A stretch of DNA of 49,517 bases from Nocardioides sp. Its GTDB lineage: Bacteria; Actinomycetota; Actinomycetes; Propionibacteriales; Nocardioidaceae. Made by a program: the position numbers and the translations under genes. Positions 34,844 to 42,126 of the stretch are shown one piece after another. Within the stretch, counting starts at the first letter, position 1, and each line of letters starts with the position of its first letter. Under the pieces are notes generated by a model. That model did not search any database, was not told the origin of the DNA, and saw nothing but the letters and a program-made list of their open reading frames with translations. The DNA is taken from contig PBYI01000047.1 in NCBI GenBank assembly GCA_002729525.1, positions 1-49,517 of the forward strand. Reading direction: 5' to 3'.

Positions 34844-36186
34844 CCGGCGAGCACGGCCCCGCGACCGAGCTCTGGGCGCACGGGCTGGGCGGTCAGCGTG
34901 ACCTGCCGATCCCGCTCGACCTCGCGGTCTCCGGCGCGGTCGCCGCGCTGGTCGTCTCCTTCACGGTGCTCGCGGTGGCCTGGCGCCGCCCGCGGTACGA
35001 CGCCGCGACGTCCGGGCGTCCGGCCCCGGCATGGCTGGACGCGCTCGTCTCGTCCACCGCGCTGCTGGTGGTGGCGCGCGTGTTCGGCCTGTTCCTGGCC
35101 GGATTCACGGCGTTCGCCGCGGTGTTCGGCCAGGACACGTACATCAACCCGTTCTTCGGCATCGTCGCTGTCTGGCTGTGGGTCGGGATCGTGCCGGCGT
35201 CCCTGCTGCTCGGCCGGTTCTGGCGTGCGATCAGCCCGTTCCGCACGGTGCTGTGGCTGTTCTCCAAGGCCGCAGGCACCGACCCCGACGAGGGCCTGGC
35301 GCGCTACCCCGAGCGGCTCGGTCTGTGGCCGGCGGCGTTCGGCCTCTACGCGTTCGTGTGGCTCGAGCTGGTCAACAACTTCTCCAGCCTCGGCGGCGTA
35401 CGGTTGTGGTTCGCCCTGTACTGCGCCGCGATGGTCCTCGGCAGTGCCGTGTACGGCGGCCGGTTCCTCGAGCGCGCCGACCCGTTCGAGGTCTACTCCA
35501 CCCTGGTCGCACACCTCTCGCCCTGGGGTCGCCGCGACGGTCACGTGGTGCTGCGCAGCCCCCTGGCCAACCTCGACACCCTCCCGGCACTGCCCGGCCT
35601 GGTCGTGGTGGTCGGCGTGCTCTTCGGCAGCACCGGCTTCGACTCGTTCCGCGAGTCGCCGACGTTCGTCACGTTCGTCCAGGGCAGCAGCATCGACGGC
35701 CAGATGCTGCTCAACCTCGGTCTGCTGACCTTCTGCGTCGGCGCGACGGTCGTCTTCGCGGTCGGCACGATGCTGACCGGGCTCGGCGACGACGAGCACC
35801 GCGTCCGTCGTACGGCGCTGCCCGACCTCTACGCCCACTCGGTGGTCCCGATCATCGTCGGGTACGTCGCCGCCCACTACCTGACGTACCTCTTCGAGAT
35901 CGGCAGCCGCACCCTCCAGCAGGCCGGCGACCCGCTCTCGAACGGCTCCAACCTGCTCGGGCTGGCCGACATCACCGAGATCAGCTGGTTCAGCTACCAC
36001 CCGACGCTCCTGGCGACGCTCAAGGTGCTCTTCGTCGTCGTCGGCCACGTCGTCGGCGCCGTCGCGGCGCACGACCGAGCGCTGAAGCTGCTGCCCGCCA
36101 AGCACCACCTCACCGGTCAGCTGCCGCTGCTGGTGGCGATGGTGTTCTTCACCAGCGGCGGGCTGTACCTGCTCTTCTCCGCCTGA
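34840..36186 (+). CDS. Polytopic membrane protein coupled to cupredoxin-like lipoprotein
   Basis: I do not recognise the family. The 448-residue protein starts at GTG 34840, overlapping the lipoprotein stop. It has about 10 hydrophobic segments, for example LAVSGAVAALVVSFTVLAVAW, ALLVVARVFGLFLAGFTAFAAVFG, FGIVAVWLWVGIVPASLLL, LPGLVVVVGVLFG, MLLNLGLLTFCVGATVVFAVG, VVGHVVGAVAAHD and PLLVAMVFFTSGGLYLLFSA. Conserved-looking polar residues within or near the membrane include YINPFFG, AHYLTYLFE and AAHDRAL, with several His that could coordinate metal. A metal-handling or redox membrane role with the lipoprotein is inference. Its 3' end overlaps the convergent CpaE-like gene by 38 bases. Confidence 0.85.
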   Translation: MTGEHGPATELWAHGLGGQRDLPIPLDLAVSGAVAALVVSFTVLAVAWRRPRYDAATSGRPAPAWLDALVSSTALLVVARVFGLFLAGFTAFAAVFGQDTYINPFFGIVAVWLWVGIVPASLLLGRFWRAISPFRTVLWLFSKAAGTDPDEGLARYPERLGLWPAAFGLYAFVWLELVNNFSSLGGVRLWFALYCAAMVLGSAVYGGRFLERADPFEVYSTLVAHLSPWGRRDGHVVLRSPLANLDTLPALPGLVVVVGVLFGSTGFDSFRESPTFVTFVQGSSIDGQMLLNLGLLTFCVGATVVFAVGTMLTGLGDDEHRVRRTALPDLYAHSVVPIIVGYVAAHYLTYLFEIGSRTLQQAGDPLSNGSNLLGLADITEISWFSYHPTLLATLKVLFVVVGHVVGAVAAHDRALKLLPAKHHLTGQLPLLVAMVFFTSGGLYLLFSA

Positions 36187-37489
36187 CGCCTCTCCCCCGT
36201 CCGCCGGAGCGGGGCGGGACGGCGAGCGCGGTGTCGACCACGCCGGCGACGGCGCGGGTCAGCGGCGACTCCCCGCCCTCCAGCAGCGTGCGCCCCGAGA
36301 CGAGCGCGCGGTCGGTGGCCGGCCGGTCGTCGGGCAGCACGTGCACCCGCTCGACGCGGGCGAACCCGGAGACCATCCGGGTCACCTCCTGCTCGGTCCA
36401 GCCGAGCGTGGGGCGCATCCGGTTGACCACGACGTGGACCGGCGTGGCCGGCAGCCGGTCGCGCAGGTCGACGAGCCCTCGGGCCAGCCGGGTCAGGCCG
36501 ACCGGGTCGGGCGTGCCGACGACCAGCACGTCGTCCGCGGCCTCGAGCGCGGCCAGGGTGAGGCCGTGGCGGGCGGGGCGTCCGGACAGGTCGGCGTGCG
36601 GGTCGTCCTCCAGCACGCCACCGGTGTCGACGACGACGTCGGCGGACGCCGAGAGGTGGGCCAGCAGTTCCTCGAGCACGCCTGGGCGCACCTCCGACCA
36701 GCGGTCGGGGCGCGGGAGCCCGGTCACCACCGACAGCCGCGAGTCGAGCGCCCGCTGGACCGTGGCGACCCGCTCCTCCAGCCGCCCCGCGCCGGCCAGG
36801 CGACCGGCTGCGAGCAGGCCCGACACCTCGTCGAGCACGCCGAGCTGCTGGCCGAGGCTGCCGCCCATCGGGTCGGCGTCGACGAGCGTCGTACGCCGCC
36901 CGCGCGCGGCCAGCTCGGCGCCGACGGCCGCGGCGACGGTGCTGCGGCCGGGCGATCCGGTCGGGCCCCAGACGGCGACGACGCGACCCGGCAGCGCGGG
37001 TCCGGCGCCGCCGGGCGACCCGGCCGACGCCGGCACCTCGGACCCACCGGGGAAGGCGGACGGCGTGCCCTGCGCCGGCTCCGCGAGGTCGGGAACGGGC
37101 ACGGCCGCGCTGGGCCGCGTCGGACCCGCCTCGGGCGAGGTGAGCACCTGCGGGAGCGTGTCGAGGCGGGAGGCCGGCACCAGGGTCGGCAGCCCGACCC
37201 GGTCGGCGCGCACCCGGGCGGCGTCGAGGTCGGCGTCCACGACGACCGCGACCGGTCGTACGCCGTGCCGGCGCAGGTGGGCGACCGCCGCGGCATCGAG
37301 GCCGGGCGACTCCGCACCGAGCACCGCGGCACCCGCCTGGCCGGACGAGGCGGCGGCGAGCAGGTCGTCGACGTCGACGCACCGCTTGAGGACGACGACA
37401 CCGGGGTGCTCGGCGAGCACGGCGAGGGCAGCCGACTCCCAGGACGCGCCCGACGCCACGACGAGGACGACCACGCGCTCGGCGGCCAC
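36149..37489 (-). CDS. CpaE/MinD-like ATPase
   Basis: The 446 residues consist of an N-terminal receiver-like domain (VVVLVVASGASWESAALAVLAEH ... about 110 residues), a Pro/Ala linker and a ParA/MinD P-loop domain. The nucleotide motif is WGPTGSPGRST, with Arg where the deviant Walker A Lys is expected. Other motifs are VDADPMGGSLGQQLG, VVVDTGG and LVVGTPDPVGLTRL. CpaE proteins position Flp/Tad pilus machinery. No TadA ATPase or pilin is nearby, so the role here may differ. Three bases separate it from the CpaB-like gene on the same strand. Confidence 0.85.
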   Translation of the reverse strand: MAAERVVVLVVASGASWESAALAVLAEHPGVVVLKRCVDVDDLLAAASSGQAGAAVLGAESPGLDAAAVAHLRRHGVRPVAVVVDADLDAARVRADRVGLPTLVPASRLDTLPQVLTSPEAGPTRPSAAVPVPDLAEPAQGTPSAFPGGSEVPASAGSPGGAGPALPGRVVAVWGPTGSPGRSTVAAAVGAELAARGRRTTLVDADPMGGSLGQQLGVLDEVSGLLAAGRLAGAGRLEERVATVQRALDSRLSVVTGLPRPDRWSEVRPGVLEELLAHLSASADVVVDTGGVLEDDPHADLSGRPARHGLTLAALEAADDVLVVGTPDPVGLTRLARGLVDLRDRLPATPVHVVVNRMRPTLGWTEQEVTRMVSGFARVERVHVLPDDRPATDRALVSGRTLLEGGESPLTRAVAGVVDTALAVPPRSGGRGRGVRRRRAGTARRW

Positions 37490-37492
37490 GGC

Positions 37493-38206
37493 TCAGCCCG
37501 CCTCGCCCACGGCCACCACCGGGTCGGTGAGGCCGGCCAGCAGCGCCTGGAAGCCATCGACCTGCTCGGCCGGGATCGCGAGCTCCAGCGGCGTCAGCCC
37601 CCCGCCGAGGGCGTCACCGCCCGGCGTGCCGGCGACCCGGACCTCGTCCAGCGCCAGCGCGTCGTCGCTCCCGGCCCGGGAGCGGTCGGCGGCGGCGTCC
37701 CAGACCCAGACCCGCACCAGCGAGCCGGCACCCACCGAGCCGGGCACCCGCATCGGGTCGACCGGCACCGAGACCACGACGGTGCCGTCGTCGCCGGCCT
37801 CCCCCAGCGCTCCCGCGGGCAGCAGCTCACCGGCACCCAGCGCGCGGGTCGCGACCGCGTCGGCGGGCAGCGCGTCGTCGACGCCGACGTAGCGCGCGAG
37901 GTCGGCCTCGTCGGCGAAGCGGACCCGGCGGGCCTCGAGGTCGTCCGGGCCGACGGTCTCGCCGACCGCGACGTCGTCGGCCACCGACCACACCGCGACG
38001 GTGTCGTCGGCCGAGGCGAGCAGGCGGGCGCCGACCACGACCGACGCGGCGACGAGCGCGACGCCGATCCACAGGCGCGGGTCGCGCCACCCGGCGGTGC
38101 GCGCGCGAGTGGCCGGCGGCGCGTCGCCGGCGGCGGCGTGGTCGGCAGGACTGGGAGCGGTGGGAGCGGTGGCGTGGTTCCCGAGAGTCACGGACACGCG
38201 CGGCAT
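37493..38206 (-). CDS. SAF-domain (CpaB/RcpC-like) membrane protein
   Basis: This 237-residue protein has a disordered Ala/Pro-rich N-terminus, one membrane segment (about residues 46-65, LWIGVALVAASVVVGARLLA), and an extracytoplasmic SAF domain (VAVGETVGPDDLEARRVRFAD ... LPADAVATRALGAGELLPAGAL) plus an RcpC-like C-terminal part (VVSVPVDPMRVPGSVGAGSLVRVWVW). CpaB proteins belong to Flp pilus assembly. It precedes the CpaE-like gene in one unit. Confidence 0.85.
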   Translation of the reverse strand: MPRVSVTLGNHATAPTAPSPADHAAAGDAPPATRARTAGWRDPRLWIGVALVAASVVVGARLLASADDTVAVWSVADDVAVGETVGPDDLEARRVRFADEADLARYVGVDDALPADAVATRALGAGELLPAGALGEAGDDGTVVVSVPVDPMRVPGSVGAGSLVRVWVWDAAADRSRAGSDDALALDEVRVAGTPGGDALGGGLTPLELAIPAEQVDGFQALLAGLTDPVVAVGEAG

Positions 38207-38293
38207 CCTGCCCGCGCCGGGGCCGGACTAACCCCGGCGCCGGCGTCGTCCACAGGCCACCCGTCCGGGGCGGCGCGGTCCCCCGCGAGGTGC

Positions 38294-38299
38294 GACGAT
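38294..38299 (+). promoter_or_regulatory. -10-like element before the HTH gene (leaderless spacing)
   Basis: GACGAT ends exactly 6 bases before ATG 38306, so transcription could begin at the start codon. The first base departs from TAnnnT, so the call is tentative. Confidence 0.3.
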
Positions 38300-38305
38300 G
38301 GGTGC

Positions 38306-38545
38306 ATGTCCGCGACGCCGCGCTTCCTCACCCTCGCCGACGTGGCGGAGGTGCTCAACACCTCCAGCGCACAGGTCTACGCGCTCGTGCGTCGCGGCGA
38401 GCTGCCCGCCATCAAGATCGGTGGGCGCGGCCAGTGGCGGGTGGAGTCCGACCGCCTGGAGGAGTACATCGCCCAGGCCTACCGGCAGGCTGCCGACTTC
38501 GTGGCCAGCCACCCGTTCGTCGACGCCGACCAGACCGAGGGCTGA
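38306..38545 (+). CDS. Excisionase-family helix-turn-helix protein
   Basis: This 79-residue DNA-binding protein has a winged MerR/excisionase-type HTH: FLTLADVAEVLNTSSAQVYALVRRGELPAIKIGGRGQWRVESDRLEEYIAQAY. The start is ATG 38306 (MSATPRF). Proteins of this size and type act as chromosomal regulators in actinobacteria as well as phage excisionases; no integrase is nearby, so a regulatory role is more likely. It converges on htrA. Confidence 0.9.
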   Translation: MSATPRFLTLADVAEVLNTSSAQVYALVRRGELPAIKIGGRGQWRVESDRLEEYIAQAYRQAADFVASHPFVDADQTEG

Positions 38546-38565
38546 CGCGCCCGGGTCGGGGCTGG

Positions 38566-40014
38566 TCAGCCGACCTTGCTGCCGAGCTGGATGTCGGTCG
38601 TCTGCTCCTGCCCGGCACGGCGGTAGACGAACTCCACGACCTCACCCGGCTGGTGGCTGCGGATGCTGACGATGAGGGAGATGCCGTCGGTGACCCGCTC
38701 ACCGTCGACCTCGACGACGACGTCGCCGACCTCGAGGCCGGCGTCGGCGGCCGGGGTGCCCTCGTCGATCTCGGCGATCGTGGCGCCGTCGGTGCTCTGA
38801 CCGGTGTTCACCGTCGCGCCGATGACCGGGTACTGCGCCTCACCGGTCTTGAGGATCTGGTCGGCGGTGATCCGCACCTGCTCCACCGGGATCGCGAACC
38901 CCACGCCGATGTTGCCGGCCTCGCCGCTGATCGAGCCGCCGCCGTTGGTCGCGATCGCGGAGTTCACGCCGATCACCTGACCACGCAGGTTGACCAGCGG
39001 CCCGCCGGAGTTGCCGGGATTGATCGCGGCGTCGGTCTGGATGGCGTTGATGTACGACGAGTCGTCGCCCGGGTTGCCGGTCGTGACGGGTCGCTTCAGC
39101 GCGCTGACGATACCGGCGGTGACGGTCGAGGAGAGTCCCAGCGGGGAGCCGATCGCCACGACCCCGTCGCCGACCCGCAGCGTCTCCGAGCGCCCCAGCG
39201 CAGCGGGCTCGAGGTCGGACCCCTCGAGCTGGAGGACGGCGAGGTCGTAGGTCGGGCTGCGACCCACAACGGCGGCCGGGTAGGTCTCGCCGTCGGCGTC
39301 GACGACCTCGATGGTGCCGCCGCTCTCGGCGGCGTCGGCGACGACGTGGTTGTTGGTGATGACGTGCTGCTGCTCGTCGAGGACGAAGCCGGAGCCGGTC
39401 GCTTCACCGGCGATGCCGCCGAGCTGGGCCGAGATCTGCACGGTGCTGGGCAGGAGCGCCTCGGCGACGGCGGCGACGCCACCGACCTCGACCGGCGGCA
39501 GCTCGGCGAGGTCGACGTCGTCGAGGCCGCCCTCGTACGGACCGGCGATCTCGGGGCCGTCGACGGTGTCCCAGATCCCGGCACCCGCGAACCCGCCGAG
39601 CAGGCCCAGGAGCAGCGCGAGGGCCAGCACCGCGAGAGTGCGGCGGCGGGTGCCGCGCGGACGGGGCGGACGGGGCGGACGCTCGGGGCGGCTGGAGTGC
39701 CGGGGGCCGACGGGCATCGGCAGGGTCGCCGGCCCGGCGACGTCCGGGCCGGGCGGACGCCGGCCCTCGCGGCCGTAGTCGTGCCACGGACCGAACGGCC
39801 GGCCCGGCACCGGTCCGGTCGGCGGGCCCCAGCGCGGGGTGCTCGCGGCCGGCTGCTCGGATGGCCGGGCGGGCCCGGCGGGGGTCGCGGCGATCGGCTG
39901 GGTTTGCTCGACGTCGGCCGGCTCCGACGCGTCGAGCGGCGCGTCCGAGCGCACGCCGAGGTCGGCGTCAGGCTCGTGGGCGGGCTGCTGCTCGTCTGGG
40001 CGCGGGTCAGGCAC
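38566..40014 (-). CDS. htrA: HtrA/DegP-like membrane serine protease with PDZ domain
   Basis: Predicted 482 residues from GTG 40014, which has AGGGA about 10 bases upstream; the frame continues to 40512 but lacks a better start and reads through the rseA region. A Pro-rich cytoplasmic N-terminus (about 130 residues) is followed by a membrane segment (LAVLALALLLGLLGGFAGAGI). The S1C protease has His in TNNHVV, Asp in YDLAVLQL and Ser in GNSGGPL, and a C-terminal PDZ domain (GTPAADAGLEVGDVVVEVDG) closes the protein. Its place after sigE and rseA matches the mycobacterial sigE-rseA-htrA order, suggesting a SigE envelope-stress role. Confidence 0.93.
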   Translation of the reverse strand: MPDPRPDEQQPAHEPDADLGVRSDAPLDASEPADVEQTQPIAATPAGPARPSEQPAASTPRWGPPTGPVPGRPFGPWHDYGREGRRPPGPDVAGPATLPMPVGPRHSSRPERPPRPPRPRGTRRRTLAVLALALLLGLLGGFAGAGIWDTVDGPEIAGPYEGGLDDVDLAELPPVEVGGVAAVAEALLPSTVQISAQLGGIAGEATGSGFVLDEQQHVITNNHVVADAAESGGTIEVVDADGETYPAAVVGRSPTYDLAVLQLEGSDLEPAALGRSETLRVGDGVVAIGSPLGLSSTVTAGIVSALKRPVTTGNPGDDSSYINAIQTDAAINPGNSGGPLVNLRGQVIGVNSAIATNGGGSISGEAGNIGVGFAIPVEQVRITADQILKTGEAQYPVIGATVNTGQSTDGATIAEIDEGTPAADAGLEVGDVVVEVDGERVTDGISLIVSIRSHQPGEVVEFVYRRAGQEQTTDIQLGSKVG

Positions 40015-40062
40015 CGCACCATCATCCCTGGTGGCCGGTGACGACGCGCCACCCCGGTTGGC

Positions 40063-40110
40063 GGCGGGTGGCTCGGCGGGTGGCTCGGCGGGTGGCTCGG
40101 CGGGTGGGCG
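40063..40110. repeat. 12-base tandem repeat upstream of htrA
   Basis: The unit GGCGGGTGGCTC is present three times exactly (40063-40098) and a fourth, diverged copy ends at 40110. It lies in the 107 bases between the rseA stop and the proposed htrA start. In the htrA frame it would read as repeated AEPP, so it could also be remnant N-terminal coding sequence. Confidence 0.75.
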
Positions 40111-40121
40111 TCGTACGCCCC

Positions 40122-40640
40122 TCAGCGACCCCAGCCGACGGGCACGGGGCCCTGGGTGTCGCCGCCGAGCGGGCCCCTGCTGCGTCGGGTGACCGGCGTG
40201 CCGGTGCCCGTGGACGGCGTGGACGTGCTGGTCGTCCCGGCGGGGCGCACCACCGGCGACGGCACGTCGGCGGGCGCGGGTCCGAGCGCCAGGACGCCCA
40301 TCACGGCGGCCCCGGCCGCTCCGCCGCCGAGGGCGGCGAACCCGACGGCGCGACGCGAGCGCGGGCGCTCGATGCCGGCGAACGGGCCGGCGTACGGGTC
40401 GGCGTACGGGTCGGCGAGGGCGTCGCCCGGCGGCATGCCGAGCAGCTGGCCCTTGAGGCCGGACGGCGCGCTCGACCCGCCGAGGGTCTGCGCGAGCCGC
40501 GTCTTGACCCACCCCTCGCGCTCGACGAGGTCGCGGCAGGCGTGGCAGGCGTGCACGTGCTCCCAGGCGCGCTCGGCCTCCTCGGCCGGCAGCTGGCCGT
40601 CGAGCAGGGCGCTCACGCGGGCTCCGAGGTGACCGCTCAT
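40122..40640 (-). CDS. rseA: Anti-sigma factor RseA-like (ZAS motif)
   Basis: The 172-residue protein begins [35 protein letters not shown], giving the zinc anti-sigma motif His28-x3-Cys32-x2-Cys35. A membrane segment follows ([22 protein letters not shown]) with a Thr/Ser/Pro-rich outer tail. It should hold SigE inactive in the absence of envelope or redox stress. The ATG at 40640 overlaps the sigE stop as ATGA, the usual sigma/anti-sigma coupling. A short PYADPYAGP repeat lies before the membrane segment. Confidence 0.92.
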   Translation of the reverse strand: MSGHLGARVSALLDGQLPAEEAERAWEHVHACHACRDLVEREGWVKTRLAQTLGGSSAPSGLKGQLLGMPPGDALADPYADPYAGPFAGIERPRSRRAVGFAALGGGAAGAAVMGVLALGPAPADVPSPVVRPAGTTSTSTPSTGTGTPVTRRSRGPLGGDTQGPVPVGWGR

Positions 40641-41251
40641 CGACGCCTCCCGGCGGGCGCCGGCGCGCCGTCCTCGCTGGTCACCGCCTCGGACCGCGGT
40701 CCGGAGTAGCGGGCGCGGCCCTCGGCGGGCGCGCGGTGGGCGAGGGCGTCGCGCAGCATGGCACGGCCGCGATGGATGCGTGAACGGACGGTGCCGAGCT
40801 TGGCGCCGAGGATGTCGGCGATCTCCTCGTAGGTCAGCCCCTCGACGTCGCACAGCACGACGGCGGCGCGGAAGTCCGGCGGGAGCGCGGCGAGCGCGTG
40901 CTCCACGTCGTCGTCGAAGGTGCGGTCGGCGTACGCCGTCTCGGGCGCCGGGCTCGCGCTGGACAGCCGCGCGGCGCGCTCGTCGGAGAGGGCGTCGAAG
41001 CGGATCTTCTGCTTGCGCCGCGCCTGGTCGAGGAAGAGGTTGGTCGTGATCCGGTGCAGCCAGCCCTCGAAGGTGCCGGGCGTGTACGTCGACAGCGAGC
41101 GGAAGACGCGGACGAAGACCTCCTGGGTGAGGTCCTCGGCGTCGTGGCGGTCGCCGGTGAGCCGGTAGGCCAGTCGGTAGACGCGGTCGGAGTGCTGCTC
41201 GACGATCTCCTCCCAGGACGGCAGCGCGTCCGTCACGTCGGTGTCGGTCAC
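40637..41251 (-). CDS. sigE: ECF sigma factor SigE-like
   Basis: The 204-residue sigma factor has region 2 ([32 protein letters not shown]) and region 4 ([49 protein letters not shown]) with the helix-turn-helix. The start is GTG 41251, with AGGGGGTGA about 6 bases upstream. Synteny with an O-methyltransferase upstream and rseA-htrA downstream matches Mycobacterium tuberculosis Rv1220c-sigE-rseA-htrA. A GGGAAAC/CGTG pair upstream suggests autoregulation. Confidence 0.95.
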   Translation of the reverse strand: MTDTDVTDALPSWEEIVEQHSDRVYRLAYRLTGDRHDAEDLTQEVFVRVFRSLSTYTPGTFEGWLHRITTNLFLDQARRKQKIRFDALSDERAARLSSASPAPETAYADRTFDDDVEHALAALPPDFRAAVVLCDVEGLTYEEIADILGAKLGTVRSRIHRGRAMLRDALAHRAPAEGRARYSGPRSEAVTSEDGAPAPAGRRR

Positions 41252-41312
41252 GCGGTCACCCCCTGGGCGTCGTCGGGCACGGATGCGGTCCACTGCTGGC
41301 TGACGTCTCCTC

Positions 41313-41341
41313 CACGGTAGGGCTCCAGGCTGAGGTTTCCC
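41313..41341 (-). promoter_or_regulatory. Candidate autoregulated ECF promoter of sigE
   Basis: On the minus strand GGGAAAC (41341-41335) is followed after 18 bases by CGTG (41316-41313). This resembles the GGAAC-n17/18-CGT pattern of SigE-type promoters. The transcript would start some 55 bases before the sigE GTG. Confidence 0.4.
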
Positions 41342-41430
41342 TGTGACCCGGCTGGTCCTCATCCTGCACAACGGACGGGACGCGGCCGGTGTTCCCCGGT
41401 GCGCTCCCACGTACGCCGTCGCGGCGCCGC

Positions 41431-41436
41431 TACGGT
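41431..41436 (+). promoter_or_regulatory. -10 element of the O-methyltransferase gene (leaderless)
   Basis: TACGGT matches TAnnnT and ends exactly 6 bases before ATG 41443. There is no ribosome site in between, so a leaderless mRNA is likely. Confidence 0.45.
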
Positions 41437-41442
41437 GCTGCC

Positions 41443-42090
41443 ATGCCGAGCACCCCGACCGCGCCGATCAGCACCGCGAGCTGGACCTTCGCCGAGACCT
41501 ACGTCGGCGAGGACGAGCACCTCGCGGCCGGGCGCGCCCGTGCCGAGGAGGTCGGCGTGGTGGCGATCGGCTCCGGGGGCGGCGCCACGCTGCGGTTCCT
41601 CGCCTCGGTGCTGGGTGCCCGCGCCGTGGTCGAGGTCGGCACCGGCACGGGCGTGTCCGGGCTGTGGCTGTTGCGCGGCATGGCGCCCGACGGCGTGCTG
41701 ACCACCGTCGACCTCGAGGCCGAGCACCAGCGCCTGGCCAAGGAGACGTTCGTCGAGGCCGGCTTCGCCAGCCAGCGGGTCCGTGCCATCCCCGGCGCCG
41801 CGCTCGAGGTCCTTCCCCGCCTGACCGACAGCCACTACGACCTGGTGTTCTGCGACGGCGACAAGACCGAGTACGACGCCTACCTCGACGAGGCGCTGCG
41901 GCTGCTGCGCCCCGGCGGGGTCGTGGCGTTCGACAACGCGCTGTGGCACGACCGGGTCGCCGACCCCACGCAGCGCGACGAGCAGACCGTCGCGGTGCGC
42001 GAGCTCGCCGAGCGGGTGGCCGAGGACGAGCGGCTCGTGCCGGTGCTGCTGCCCGTGGGCGACGGCCTGCTGCTGGCCCGGCTGCGCTGA
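41443..42090 (+). CDS. O-methyltransferase, CCoAOMT family
   Basis: The 215-residue SAM-dependent enzyme shows [16 protein letters not shown] (SAM motif I), [50 protein letters not shown] and the family's metal-binding Asp region. The substrate is unknown. It is divergent from sigE, as Rv1220c is in M. tuberculosis, and so is likely the orthologous position. Confidence 0.93.
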   Translation: MPSTPTAPISTASWTFAETYVGEDEHLAAGRARAEEVGVVAIGSGGGATLRFLASVLGARAVVEVGTGTGVSGLWLLRGMAPDGVLTTVDLEAEHQRLAKETFVEAGFASQRVRAIPGAALEVLPRLTDSHYDLVFCDGDKTEYDAYLDEALRLLRPGGVVAFDNALWHDRVADPTQRDEQTVAVRELAERVAEDERLVPVLLPVGDGLLLARLR

Positions 42091-42098
42091 GCAGGACG

Positions 42099-42125
42099 GT
42101 GCCGCGGGCAGCGAGCCCGCGGCAC
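42099..42125. terminator. Bidirectional hairpin between convergent genes
   Basis: GTGCCGCGGGC (42099-42109) pairs perfectly with GCCCGCGGCAC (42115-42125) around a 5-base loop. It sits in the 36-base gap between the stops of the O-methyltransferase and pepA, so it probably ends both transcripts. There is no U tract. Confidence 0.7.
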
Positions 42126-42126
42126 G

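Noticed and set aside
38306..38545. Mobile element marked by an excisionase-type HTH gene
   Set aside because: No integrase, attachment-site repeat or phage gene lies nearby, and the protein fits a chromosomal regulator.
40015..40853. Upstream extensions of htrA and rseA
   Set aside because: The extensions are Arg/Pro-rich and read through the neighbouring genes in other frames; starts at 40014 and 40640 fit ribosome sites and stop overlap.
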